This document shows, one piece after another, positions 25,433 through 34,619 of a stretch of DNA of 64,000 nt (the stretch's first letter is position 1; the number at the start of each line of letters is the position of its first letter). Origin of the DNA: Phycisphaerales bacterium (lineage in GTDB: Bacteria; Planctomycetota; Phycisphaerae; Phycisphaerales; SM1A02); contig JAJDDB010000028.1 in assembly GCA_029260575.1 (NCBI GenBank), forward strand, positions 45,497 through 109,496, given 5' to 3'. The translations under genes were made by a program, and so were the position numbers. A model generated the notes under the pieces. It worked only from the letters and a program-made list of their open reading frames with translations. It did no database searches and was not told where the DNA came from.

Positions 25433-26962
25433 TTATTCTGCAAACCGCCCGCCGCGTATCAATTCCTCAATCGCGACAATATCCGGCGCCGGCGTGCGAT
25501 CTTCAGTCAACCTCGGCACCACATCCCGCACCAGATCATGCGCACGCTCCACACCCGCGCCGCTTTTGAGCGGCCTGTGATATTCCAGCGCTTCCGCCAT
25601 CACCAATAGTTCAATCGCAACAACCTGCCGGGCCAGATCAACTGCAGCACGCAACTGATGTGCGCTCGTTGCGCCCATGGAGTTGTAATCTTCCATACCC
25701 GCAGATGTCGGAATGTTCGCCACACTCGCAGGCGTCGAAAGCGTCTGCAGCTCATTGCAGCACGCTGCAGCGGTGTACTGCACGATCATCAATCCGCTGT
25801 GCAGCCCCGGCTGCGGGCTGAGATAAATATTCACAGGGTTTTCAGAATCGGAAGCTGCCAGAAGCCAGTACACACGCCGCTCTGCAATTCCCGCAAGATG
25901 CGCCAGCGCGATCTTCAACTGATCCTTCGCAATCGCCAGCGGCGCGCCATGAAAATTCCCGCCGGAAACAATGTCGCCGGCTTCTCCATCCGCAAACACC
26001 AGCGGATTGTCTGTCACCGCATCCAGCTCGCGCTCAAACACTGAGCGCACATGTTCAACAGTATCCAGCACCGAACCCAGCACCTGCGGCGCTGCTCGCA
26101 GACTGTACGGGTCCTGCACGCGCGGATCGTTGTCACGATGCGAAGTCAGAATCTGCGATCCGTCGAGCAACTCGCACAACGTTTTCGCAACGCGCTGCTG
26201 ACCCGGTTGCCGCCGCGCATCATGCACACGCGCATCGTACGGCCCGCACGACGCCTTACACGCATCAACCGCCAGCGCTGCTGCGCACAATCCCGCATCA
26301 ACAATCTGCTGCACATCATGTAGCGCAAGCGCGCCCATCGCACACATCAGATGCGTGCCGTTGATCAGCGCGAGTCCTTCTTTTGCTTCAAGCGTGATCG
26401 GCGCTATCTCCGCAGCCTGCATCGCTTTCGCCACATCCATGCGCGTGCCGTTCACATCACATTCACCTTCGCCGAGTAGTCCCCGCGCCGCATGCGCAAG
26501 CGGCGCAAGATCGCCGGATGCCCCGACCGAACCCCGCGACGGAACCACCGGCGTGATCCCCGCATTCAGCAACCGCAGAATCTGCTCGATCAGTTCCACC
26601 CGCACGCCGGAGCGCCCACGCGACAGACTCCCTGCGAGAATCAACATCATGGCCCGCACGACTTCAACAGGCAGGGGATCACCAACACCCGCAGCATGTG
26701 ATTCAATCAGATTCTTCTGCACCAGCCGCACATCGTCCGGCTGAATGCGCTGCTGCGACAGCGAACCGAACCCGGTGTTTATGCCATACACCGCAGCCGA
26801 GCCGCAGGCTATCCTCTCTACAACCTGCCGGGCTGCGTTGATCCGCCCTCGGCAGGCATCACCAAGACGCACGCGTCGCCCCAGCCGCGCAACCGCAACC
26901 AGATCCGCAATCCGCAGCGGCCCGCCGTCGAGTACCAGTTCATGACCATCAGCCACAGTCAT
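25433..26962 (-). CDS. hutH: Histidine ammonia-lyase
   Basis: The 509-aa length is typical. Tyr59 in YGINTGFG and the MIO-forming triad Ala148-Ser149-Gly150 (GSVGASGDLAPLAHA) are present, as is the family His in NLIESHAAGVGDP, which favours histidine ammonia-lyase over phenylalanine or tyrosine lyases. The product deaminates L-histidine to urocanate with release of ammonia. No hutU, hutI or hutG genes are adjacent, so the rest of the pathway is elsewhere or the enzyme has a specialised use. Confidence 0.93.
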   Translation of the reverse strand: MTVADGHELVLDGGPLRIADLVAVARLGRRVRLGDACRGRINAARQVVERIACGSAAVYGINTGFGSLSQQRIQPDDVRLVQKNLIESHAAGVGDPLPVEVVRAMMLILAGSLSRGRSGVRVELIEQILRLLNAGITPVVPSRGSVGASGDLAPLAHAARGLLGEGECDVNGTRMDVAKAMQAAEIAPITLEAKEGLALINGTHLMCAMGALALHDVQQIVDAGLCAAALAVDACKASCGPYDARVHDARRQPGQQRVAKTLCELLDGSQILTSHRDNDPRVQDPYSLRAAPQVLGSVLDTVEHVRSVFERELDAVTDNPLVFADGEAGDIVSGGNFHGAPLAIAKDQLKIALAHLAGIAERRVYWLLAASDSENPVNIYLSPQPGLHSGLMIVQYTAAACCNELQTLSTPASVANIPTSAGMEDYNSMGATSAHQLRAAVDLARQVVAIELLVMAEALEYHRPLKSGAGVERAHDLVRDVVPRLTEDRTPAPDIVAIEELIRGGRFAE

Positions 26963-27068
26963 GGCCGGAGTGTAGCGATTTCAGTTCCCCAACTGAAAAC
27001 TCAGTCTTTCAACCGGAAGTTCGCATCCGAGTTTGTCACCGCCGCTGCCAGCGACTATCAATTGACCT

Positions 27069-27929
27069 ATGGCATTGTTCATTCGACGAAACGGCGCGCT
27101 CTTCGGCGGGATTCTCCTTACAGCAATCGTCTTCCTGCTGGCACGGCCGGTGCTTGAAGACCACCGCGGCGCATTCATTCCTGCCGCGCTGCAGGCCAAT
27201 TCCGGAATCGTTGCAATGTTCGTCATGACGATCTGCCTCGCTGTCGCCACAGCCATCGGCATCGTCGTCACCCGCCTGACCAACGCCTGCGTCGCGCTAT
27301 TTGTCATGGGAGCCGGAATCTACGCGTTGGACTATCGCCTCGCTGAGAGCACGGAAATCCTGCTGTCCGGTTCCTTCACTCCGCTGATCATTGAAATGCT
27401 GTTGTGGTTCGCGCTCGTGCTCGCCGCTGTTGTCGCGCTGTTCAAATTCGGAGGGCCGCTTCCGGATGTCCATCCCGATGAAGACGGCGAAACGCCTTCA
27501 CCGCTCGTCAGTCCCGAAGCATTCAAAGCCGCAGCAGCAGGTCTGCTCATTCTTCCCGCTGTGTGGCTGCTGTCCAAATCCGAACTCACCGGCCAGGCTG
27601 TCGGCGCTGTGTTCATCGGCGCGATGCTCGCCGGACTGCTCGGCAGACTCATTTCCCCACACGTCCAACCGATCCTGTTGTTCGCATCGCCGCTGCTGTT
27701 TGCGACGATCGGCGTGGTTATCGCCGTCGTTGTCGTCGACGGAACACCAGCAGAGTTGTTCACCTCCCGGAAGCTGCCCGCGCCGCTGTGGATCGCGCCG
27801 ATCGATTACCTTGCCGGCTCACTCGCAGGAATGTCCATCGGCTACGGCTGGGCCCGTTCGTTCCTGCATCACGAAGATGAAGAAGATGAACCGGTCGTGG
27901 CTCGGCCGACCGCATCAGCAGATCAATAG
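27069..27929 (+). CDS. Hypothetical multispanning membrane protein
   Basis: The 286-aa protein has about seven hydrophobic segments (roughly 12-28, 45-68, 73-92, 102-125, 158-176, 180-195 and 206-226) with a short acidic cytosolic loop (PDVHPDEDGETPSP) and an acidic C-terminal tail (HHEDEEDEPVV). No family was recognised. It is divergent from hutH and upstream of the SucCD-like pair, with 105 bp between. Confidence 0.75.
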   Translation: MALFIRRNGALFGGILLTAIVFLLARPVLEDHRGAFIPAALQANSGIVAMFVMTICLAVATAIGIVVTRLTNACVALFVMGAGIYALDYRLAESTEILLSGSFTPLIIEMLLWFALVLAAVVALFKFGGPLPDVHPDEDGETPSPLVSPEAFKAAAAGLLILPAVWLLSKSELTGQAVGAVFIGAMLAGLLGRLISPHVQPILLFASPLLFATIGVVIAVVVVDGTPAELFTSRKLPAPLWIAPIDYLAGSLAGMSIGYGWARSFLHHEDEEDEPVVARPTASADQ

Positions 27930-28034
27930 CGAAAACGCTGGAAACACAGCCGATTCGCATTGTCCCGCCGCAGGCTCGCAGATACCATCCGCCGTTTCCA
28001 CACCGCCAAACCCCCAGCGAGACAGAGCAAGAAC

Positions 28035-29600
28035 GTGGCACGGCTGCACGAATATCAAGGCAAAGCGATTCTCAAGACGGCCGGCCTCGCCGTGCCCGAC
28101 GGTCGTGTCGCGAGCACCGCTTCTGAAGCGCGAGCCGCTGCTGAGGCACTCGGCTGCCCGGTCATCATGAAGGTTCAGGCCTGGGTCACCGGTCGAAAAG
28201 ACAAGGGCGGTGTCGTCCTTGCGAAGTCACCGGACGAAGCGGCGGGCCATGCCGAGCGATTGCTCAACATGCGCTTCGGCAACTTCCCTGTGACCGAAGT
28301 ACTCGTCGAACAGGTCATCGACATTGCACACGAGTTATTCGTCTCGTTGACGATTGACGATGCAGCCCAAGCGCCGCTGCTGCTGTTGGATACACACGGC
28401 GGCACTGGCATCGAAGATCGGGCCGCAACTGTCGCGCGCATTCCCATCAATCCAACGACCGGCGTCAATACCGACGACATCCGAAACGCGCTTGTGTCTT
28501 CGCCTCTGGATTCATCGCTGCATGACAAGATCACGCGCGCAATCGAAACGATCATCAATCTCGCAAAGTCATGCGAAGCTCGATCTTTCGAAGTCAACCC
28601 ACTAGTGGTCACAACTGCCGGCGATGTCCTCGCAGCCGACTGTCGAATCACAATCGATGACTACGCAGTCTTTCGCCATCCCGAACTCGGCATCGAGATC
28701 GCCCGCGAACTCGATCACCCGGCCACCGCGCTGGAGCGCGTTGCCTACGATGTCGAGCAGAACGATCATCGCGGGACGTTTTACTTCGCGCAGCTGCCGA
28801 CTGACGGCGCAGAAAACACCAAGGGTGTGATTGGTTTCCACGGGGCCGGCGGTGGGGGGTCCATGATGTCAATGGACGCTGTCACCAACGAGGGATTCAC
28901 CCTCGCAAATTTCTGCGACACGTCCGGCAACCCGTCTGCAGCAAAGGTATATCGCGCCGCACGCATCATCCTCAGCCAACCCGGCCTCGTCGGCTATTTC
29001 GGTTCCGGCTCCGGCGTCGCCAGCCAGGAACAATTCCACTCCGCCTACGGTCTGGCTAAGGCGTTTCTCGAATTAAACATAACCATTCCCGTGGTTGTTC
29101 GGCTCGGCGGCAACAGCGAAGACCGCGCCTGCGACATCCTGCATGATGCCTGCGAAAACCTGCCTGCAATAGTCGAAGGCTTTCGCAAGGACGACACGCC
29201 GGCGGCATGCGCACAGCGCTTCGCTGAACTCGTCGCAGCTTCACAGAAGCAAGTGGGCGACGCATTCGTACATGAGCGAATCATCCCCGGCTTTGTGAAC
29301 AGCGCGAGCGCATACAGCTTCCCAATCACCGGCGGTACCGTCTGGATTGACCACACCAACTGCGAGGCGGCGACAACACAAACCGTCATCACCAACAGCT
29401 CCAATCTGTTGAAAGCGGACAGCAATAACAGACCCGTCCTTGCAGTAGCCGAAGAAGACGTCGCTGGCGCTGATTCCGAACTCATCGCCTGCGAAATCGA
29501 ATGTCATCGCGCAGGCGCACCAGTTATTTTCATCGATCTCGAAATCCCCGGCCTGGATGAAGCACTCGCAACAAAGGAAACATTGACCGCTGCATCCTAA
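28035..29600 (+). CDS. SucC-like ATP-grasp beta subunit, long form
   Basis: From GTG 28035 (VARLHEYQGKAIL) the protein is 521 aa. It has SucC/ATP-citrate-lyase-type ATP-grasp (PVIMKVQAWVTGRKDKGGVVLAKS; RSFEVNPLVV) and a ligase C-domain (GVIGFHGAGGGGSMMSMDAVTNEGFTLANFCDTSGNPSAAKVYRAARII). It is about 120 residues longer than SucC, the extra part being an unassigned C-terminal segment (about 410-521) with three Cys (HTNCEAATTQ, ACEIECHRAG). It precedes a SucD-like gene by 39 bp. The pair probably forms an acyl-CoA synthetase acting on succinate or another dicarboxylate/acyl substrate. The open frame upstream to 27960 is less likely to be translated. Confidence 0.8.
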   Translation: MARLHEYQGKAILKTAGLAVPDGRVASTASEARAAAEALGCPVIMKVQAWVTGRKDKGGVVLAKSPDEAAGHAERLLNMRFGNFPVTEVLVEQVIDIAHELFVSLTIDDAAQAPLLLLDTHGGTGIEDRAATVARIPINPTTGVNTDDIRNALVSSPLDSSLHDKITRAIETIINLAKSCEARSFEVNPLVVTTAGDVLAADCRITIDDYAVFRHPELGIEIARELDHPATALERVAYDVEQNDHRGTFYFAQLPTDGAENTKGVIGFHGAGGGGSMMSMDAVTNEGFTLANFCDTSGNPSAAKVYRAARIILSQPGLVGYFGSGSGVASQEQFHSAYGLAKAFLELNITIPVVVRLGGNSEDRACDILHDACENLPAIVEGFRKDDTPAACAQRFAELVAASQKQVGDAFVHERIIPGFVNSASAYSFPITGGTVWIDHTNCEAATTQTVITNSSNLLKADSNNRPVLAVAEEDVAGADSELIACEIECHRAGAPVIFIDLEIPGLDEALATKETLTAAS

Positions 29601-29639
29601 TGCCTGGATGTTTGGCTTTCGGCGTTTTTGGCTTTTCTT

Positions 29640-30563
29640 ATGTCCATCATCATCGACCGAACAAAACGCGTTCTCGTCCAGGGCATTACCGGCCGGGAGG
29701 GGCGCGCGCGCACGCGCCTGATGCGCGAGTTCGGTACCAACGTCGTCGCCGGTTGCACGCCGGGCAAGGGCGGCGAAGAAGTCGAAGGCGTGCCCGTTTT
29801 CAACACCGTCGAAGAAGCCGCGGAATGTCTCGGCATGTTCGATATTTCTGTCGTCTTCGTACCCGCACGCCTCGTCAAGAGCGCAGCGATCGAAGCAATC
29901 GAAGCCGGCGTGAAACTGATCGTGCTTGTTCCGGATCGAGTCCCGCTGTGGGACGCTATGGAAATTGCCACTGTCGCCCGCCAGCACAATGCCAACTTCA
30001 TCGGCCCCAACACGCTCGGCGTCATCAGCCCGGGCAGGGCCGTGCTCGGCATGATTGGCGGCCGCGCTGAATCCGCGAGGCAGTGGTTCAACGAACCCAT
30101 TGCCGGCCGGACCGTCGGCATCATCTCACGCTCCGGCGGAATGACCAGTTCCTGCGGCTACTATCTCAGCCGGGCCGGCGTCGGCTTGTCAACGCTCGTC
30201 CACGTCGGCGGCGATTCCGTCATCGGCCTGCCCATTCCTGACGTTGCCCGCATGTTCCAGAACGATTCTGACACTGATGCGATCGTGATCTTCGGCGAGA
30301 TCGGCGGCTCTCAGGAAGAACGCCTCGCTGAATTGATGCAGCAGGGGATCGTCACCAAGCCCGTCATTGCCTACATCGGCGGCAAGGCTGCCCGAGAGGG
30401 GACTCGCTTCAGCCACGCTGGCGCGATCATTGAAGGCAACCGCGGCACCCATGAAGGCAAGACGGCTGCGTTGACTGCTGCCGGCGCTACTGTCGTTGAT
30501 GGCTTCGGCGATCTGCCCGGCGCTGTCCTGGAAACATTCAAGAAAAAGCAGACTGTCGCCTGA
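29640..30563 (+). CDS. SucD-like CoA-ligase alpha subunit
   Basis: This 307-aa protein has the CoA-binding Rossmann start (RTKRVLVQGITGREGRARTRLM; VVAGCTPGKGGEEVEGVPVFNTV), then ISRSGGMTSSCGYYLSRAGVGLSTLVHVGGDSVIG and the phosphohistidine site SHAGAIIEGNRGT (His about residue 260). These are the SucD landmarks. Start at ATG 29640; an in-frame start lies at 29628. It follows the SucC-like gene by 39 bp and is very likely its partner. It is more divergent from classical SucD than the stand-alone SucC at 11399 is from SucC, so it may have another acyl substrate or may serve both beta subunits. Confidence 0.85.
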   Translation: MSIIIDRTKRVLVQGITGREGRARTRLMREFGTNVVAGCTPGKGGEEVEGVPVFNTVEEAAECLGMFDISVVFVPARLVKSAAIEAIEAGVKLIVLVPDRVPLWDAMEIATVARQHNANFIGPNTLGVISPGRAVLGMIGGRAESARQWFNEPIAGRTVGIISRSGGMTSSCGYYLSRAGVGLSTLVHVGGDSVIGLPIPDVARMFQNDSDTDAIVIFGEIGGSQEERLAELMQQGIVTKPVIAYIGGKAAREGTRFSHAGAIIEGNRGTHEGKTAALTAAGATVVDGFGDLPGAVLETFKKKQTVA

Positions 30564-30711
30564 CGAGAGCAGCATCTCCCGCTGCACTTTCAGGCGACGC
30601 TTCATTCGACCAGTGCGCGATCACTGTGCACGGTTTGTCACATCATCGAACCGAAACCCGTTCATTCATACGCTCATCAGACACCTGCCGATAGGCGCTC
30701 ACAGGAACACC

Positions 30712-32004
30712 ATGCAAACCATTGTTCAGAAGTTCGGCGGCACATCCCTGGCCACACCGCAGCATATTCAGCGGTGCGCCAAACGCGCCTTCGACGCCGC
30801 AGCAGCTGGCAACCGCGTGGTCGTCGTGGTCTCAGCAATGGGCAAGACCACCGATGAACTCATCACACTGTCCCGCGCCATCACGCCGGCCCCGCGCCAG
30901 CGCGAACTTGACATGCTGCTCGCCACCGGCGAACAGGTTTCCACCGCACTGATGACTATGGCCCTACACAGCCTCGGCCACGATGCGATGAGTTTTGCCG
31001 GCCAGCACCTCGGCATCATCACCGACCCCGCGCATACCCGCGCTAAGATTCGCTACATCGATGTCGATAAATTGCGCCGCGAACTCGATGCCGGGCGCAT
31101 TGTCGTCGCTGCCGGGTTCCAGGGCGTCACTGTCGACGGCCAAATCACAACGCTGGGCAGGGGCGGTTCGGATACCACTGCAGTTGCGCTCGCTGCAGCG
31201 CTTGGACAGTCATATGACAGCTCCGTCACCTGCGAGATTTTCACCGATGTTGATGGTGTGTATACCGCAGACCCGCGCAAGGTCGCCGGCGCGCGAAAGC
31301 TCGGCAGAATCAGCTACGAAGAAATGCTAGAACTCGCTTCACTCGGGGCCGGCGTCATGCACAACCGCGCAGTCATGTGCGGCAGCAACTACGGCGTGCC
31401 CATACACGTCAGGCACAGTCAGAAGACTGATGAGGGAACCATGATTGTTCAGGAATCACCGGAAATGGAACGCGTCGCTGTCGTCGGTTGCGCGCTGACG
31501 CCTGATCTTGGCAGAATCAGCTTACGTAAAATTCCCAACCGCCCGGGCATTCAAGGCGATATCTTCAAAATCATCTCCGAGGCGGGAATCCTCGTCGATG
31601 ACATCATGCAGACTGAGTACGGCGAGTTTGCTGACATGTCCTTCACGGTCTGCATCGATGATCTGCCCGACATCAAAGCGGTGACGCAGAGCTTTCTTGA
31701 GCAACTCGGTTGTGGCACATTTGATGTCGAAACCGGCTTGGCAAAAGTCTCCGTCGTCGGCGTCGGCATGCGCACACACACCGGCGTCGCTGCGACAATG
31801 TTCAGCGCGCTCGGCCAGGCGGACATCGCGATCGCCAACATCACCACGAGTGAGATCAAGATTTCATGTCTTGTGCATGCAGTGCAGGGCGAACGTGCTC
31901 TTAACGTTGTCCACGACGCATTCGACCTTCACCAAACGCCGCAGCAACAGTTGGCCCAGGTAGTGACCCAGTCAACTCAAACCCAAGCCATCGGATCACA
32001 CTGA
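30712..32004 (+). CDS. lysC: Aspartate kinase
   Basis: The protein is 430 aa from ATG 30712. Residues 7-12 are K-F-G-G-T-S (kinase ATP/aspartate motif); GRGGSDTTAVALAAAL and VDGVYTADPR are further kinase landmarks; two C-terminal ACT domains follow (GRISLRKIPNRPGIQGDIFKIISEAG and VSVVGVGMRTHTGVAATMFSALGQADI). It catalyses phosphorylation of aspartate, the first step to lysine, threonine and methionine; the ACT domains imply feedback control by end products. The longer open frame from 30496 is rejected. It is 148 bp after the SucD-like gene, probably separately transcribed. Confidence 0.95.
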   Translation: MQTIVQKFGGTSLATPQHIQRCAKRAFDAAAAGNRVVVVVSAMGKTTDELITLSRAITPAPRQRELDMLLATGEQVSTALMTMALHSLGHDAMSFAGQHLGIITDPAHTRAKIRYIDVDKLRRELDAGRIVVAAGFQGVTVDGQITTLGRGGSDTTAVALAAALGQSYDSSVTCEIFTDVDGVYTADPRKVAGARKLGRISYEEMLELASLGAGVMHNRAVMCGSNYGVPIHVRHSQKTDEGTMIVQESPEMERVAVVGCALTPDLGRISLRKIPNRPGIQGDIFKIISEAGILVDDIMQTEYGEFADMSFTVCIDDLPDIKAVTQSFLEQLGCGTFDVETGLAKVSVVGVGMRTHTGVAATMFSALGQADIAIANITTSEIKISCLVHAVQGERALNVVHDAFDLHQTPQQQLAQVVTQSTQTQAIGSH

Positions 32005-32017
32005 CCTGACAACTCAA

Positions 32018-32068
32018 AGCCCAGGGACTTTGATGACGCGCCAATGCCCAGGGACTCCAGTCCCTGGG
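32018..32068 (+). repeat. REP-like hairpin (CCCAGGGACT type), copy 1
   Basis: CCCAGGGACT-CC-AGTCCCTGGG (32047-32068) is a 10-bp perfect stem with a 2-nt loop. A solitary half, AGCCCAGGGACTT, lies just before at 32018. It stands 14-64 bp after the lysC stop and may also act in transcription termination or mRNA stability. An identical hairpin lies at 34354-34375. Confidence 0.8.
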
Positions 32069-32319
32069 ACCGCATGCGTGAGCATGACCCGAGTACCCAT
32101 CCCGCAGGAACTTGCTCGCAAACCCCTGCTACGGCAAGTTTTACATAATACACATTATGAGACCTTGGATATCCCGGCGGGGGTGCTGCGCTCCAAAGCC
32201 GCATTCGAACATCTCCGACCCATCGACGATCGGCCGCGTTTGCACCGACTTTGTCTGCCAGCTTCACATCGCTGGCAGGTACCATACACGCACCAACCAA
32301 ATCTCCCGGAGTGTTCACC

Positions 32320-33246
32320 ATGATTCAGAACACCACAATCCTGCGGCACGTCCGCCTACCGGGGCCGGTCTTCAGAACGATTTCGGCAATACTGACTTCG
32401 CTGCTCTGCGCATCAATCGCCAGCGGCCAACCTGTTGATCCATGCGCTGCTCCTGCGTGCGCCGCACCTGACAACGGCAACGGCACCGCAGACCTGCCCG
32501 CCAACTGCGATTACACAACAGGCGATGATGTCTTCATCATCAGCGCATCCATGCCTGTCGGTACAACCATTCGAATGGCCGGCACGCTGACGCTGTTCAA
32601 CAACATCGTCATTGCGCCCGGCGGCGTCTTCGGCGCTACCGGTGAAACACAGGAGTTTGATGCGGTTCTTGAACTCGATGTCTCCGGAACCGGCGATCTT
32701 GCACTCTTCAACCGCAACCTGTTCATGAATGTCGATGTCATCATTCACACTGCAGATCGCATCGAAAACGATCCAGTGCAATCATTCCAGGCAGACCTGC
32801 GACTGCTGAACGGTTCAATCGTCGGCGACCCTGATTTTGATTCACTCAGCATACTTGCCGGCTCCGCTGCGGCGCTGCCAAGCCCCGGCCATGTTGTGCT
32901 CACAGATATCGGCGGCGGCACGTTCAACGTCGAAAGCTTCTTCGACATCAACTACCGCATCGACTTTGACGGCGCGCCCGGTTCCATTCTCGAAGATTTC
33001 GCAGGAACCAATTTTGCTGCGCTCACCATCAAGCAAGGCGTCGATGCGCATTGCCCGTGTCCATCGGACACCAACTTTGATGGCGATGTCAACGTCTTTG
33101 ACCTGCTCGATCTGCTCGCAGACTGGGGCGACTGCCCGCTGCCATGTCCGCCATCGTGCAATTCCGATGTCAATTTCGACTGCACCGTCAATGTCTTCGA
33201 TCTTCTGCAACTGCTTGCAGACTGGGGCCTGTGCTTCCCGGTCTGA
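32320..33246 (+). CDS. Secreted protein with two dockerin-like repeats
   Basis: From ATG 32320 (GGAGTG 9 nt before) the protein is 308 aa. Signal peptide to about residue 36 (LLCASIASGQ). The middle resembles a beta-helix/autotransporter-like repetitive sheet (IRMAGTLTLFNNIVIAPGGVFGATGE; LFNRNLFMNVDVIIHTADRI). The C-terminus carries two closely similar units, DTNFDGDVNVFDLLDLLADWGDCP and DVNFDCTVNVFDLLQLLADWGLC, of the Ca-binding dockerin type. No catalytic motif. Likely exported to the surface or medium. Confidence 0.85.
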   Translation: MIQNTTILRHVRLPGPVFRTISAILTSLLCASIASGQPVDPCAAPACAAPDNGNGTADLPANCDYTTGDDVFIISASMPVGTTIRMAGTLTLFNNIVIAPGGVFGATGETQEFDAVLELDVSGTGDLALFNRNLFMNVDVIIHTADRIENDPVQSFQADLRLLNGSIVGDPDFDSLSILAGSAAALPSPGHVVLTDIGGGTFNVESFFDINYRIDFDGAPGSILEDFAGTNFAALTIKQGVDAHCPCPSDTNFDGDVNVFDLLDLLADWGDCPLPCPPSCNSDVNFDCTVNVFDLLQLLADWGLCFPV

Positions 33247-33376
33247 TGCACACTGTCATTGCGAAGAACAGCCATTCATACACACACGACCGGAACAATT
33301 TCTGGCCGCCGGTTGTTGTGCACTTTGGCCCACAACTGATTTCTGCACGCTCCCTCAAGACACATGGCGGCTGACA

Positions 33377-34339
33377 ATGACATCACAGATACTTTCGCAG
33401 CGCGCTGCGCTCGCACCTTCTGCTGTCGCGCCCGATGAATCATTCAACAGTACCTGGCCGTTCATCGCCCGATACAGCACCGCACCCGGTTTTCCGATGC
33501 ATTACATTGATGAAGGCATCGGTCGGGAAACGCTCGTACTCTTGCATGGCGAACCGACCTGGAGCTATCTCTTCCGCCAACAGATTGCACTGTGGTCGAA
33601 GCACGCTCGCGTCATTGCTCCCGATCACATGGGCTTCGGCAAAAGCGCTGCGCCCACCGACCGCACTTACTGGCTGCAGGATCACATCGACAACCTCGAA
33701 GCGTTCGCACTCGATCTCGACCTGCGCGATATCACCCTTGTGATGCACGACTTCGGCGGGCCCGTCGGCATGGGCCTTGCTGCGCGACATCCCGACCGAA
33801 TCAAACGCATCATCTCCATCAACGGACCCACACCGTTCGGTCAACCAGATTTGCTCGAACGTCTCACCGCCAACGCCGGCGAATCACCGTGGTTTCAATG
33901 GATTGGCCGTGCGCATGAAAACGGTACACTCGAAACAACACTCGGCCAGCTCGATTACAACATTCTTTCCACACTCAAGCTCAACGGCTTCGCCCGCAAC
34001 GACATCATTACCGACACCTGGCTGGATGCGTATCGCGCGCCGTTCCCGACGCCCGCACACGCCGCCGGCGCCATCGGCTGGGCCAAAGGGTTCGCCACCG
34101 GCGCGCATCAATTTGAATCTCCGGATGACGCCGCTCGCACCACAATCCAGCGCAAACCCGCGCTCGCCATCTGGGGCGAACAGGACCGGACATTGCACGC
34201 CAAACACTTCCTGCCGTTGTTCACCCAGCTCTTTCCTGACGCTGCGGTGCACCGCCTGCCGAACGCTGCGCACTACAGCCCCGAAGATGCGCCCGAAGCC
34301 GTCGCCCGCCTTGTCCTGAACTTCCTTTCAACAACCTAA
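33377..34339 (+). CDS. Haloalkane-dehalogenase-like alpha/beta hydrolase
   Basis: This 320-aa protein has HGEPTWSYLFR (oxyanion/halide-side motif typical of haloalkane dehalogenases), nucleophile elbow VMHDFGGPVG (Asp), cap domain, and the catalytic His in NAAHYSPEDAPE near the C-terminus. An Asp nucleophile fits dehalogenase or epoxide hydrolase rather than esterase. In haloalkane dehalogenases the residue after the nucleophile is Trp (halide binding); here it is Phe, so dehalogenation is uncertain. The start at 33377 gives family length (about 300). It is downstream of the dockerin-type gene with 130 bp between. Confidence 0.82.
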   Translation: MTSQILSQRAALAPSAVAPDESFNSTWPFIARYSTAPGFPMHYIDEGIGRETLVLLHGEPTWSYLFRQQIALWSKHARVIAPDHMGFGKSAAPTDRTYWLQDHIDNLEAFALDLDLRDITLVMHDFGGPVGMGLAARHPDRIKRIISINGPTPFGQPDLLERLTANAGESPWFQWIGRAHENGTLETTLGQLDYNILSTLKLNGFARNDIITDTWLDAYRAPFPTPAHAAGAIGWAKGFATGAHQFESPDDAARTTIQRKPALAIWGEQDRTLHAKHFLPLFTQLFPDAAVHRLPNAAHYSPEDAPEAVARLVLNFLSTT

Positions 34340-34353
34340 ACGCACCACCAAAG

Positions 34354-34375
34354 CCCAGGGACTCCAGTCCCTGGG
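34354..34375 (+). repeat. REP-like hairpin (CCCAGGGACT type), copy 2
   Basis: Identical in stem and loop to 32047-32068 (CCCAGGGACT-CC-AGTCCCTGGG), preceded by AAAG. It is 15 bp after the hydrolase stop. Confidence 0.85.
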
Positions 34376-34446
34376 ATCGCCGCCCCACATTTCTCAAAAC
34401 CCATTGCCCGCCACAGTTTGTTCGCATATTGTTCGGGCATGGAAGA

Positions 34447-34512
34447 GGTAATTATGTCTCTGATGCACGGCTGGCATGAACATGCCAGCCGTGCATCAGA
34501 GACATAATTACC
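34447..34512. repeat. 32-bp perfect inverted repeat with 2-nt loop
   Basis: 34447-34478 (GGTAATTATGTCTCTGATGC...) is the exact reverse complement of 34481-34512, with only AA between the arms. It lies between two convergent genes (hydrolase ending 34339, MscS ending 34620). There is no U-tract, so it is not a classical terminator, and its AT-rich outer arms differ from the GC-rich REP hairpins of this genome. Confidence 0.9.
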
Positions 34513-34619
34513 CATAGTTCACTCACTTGATCCGCTCCACTTAGTCGAGTACGTACACTCTCTTGCACCCTAACTGCTATTGCTCATTTCACCACTAACG
34601 TGTCGAGCACTACCCCTAC

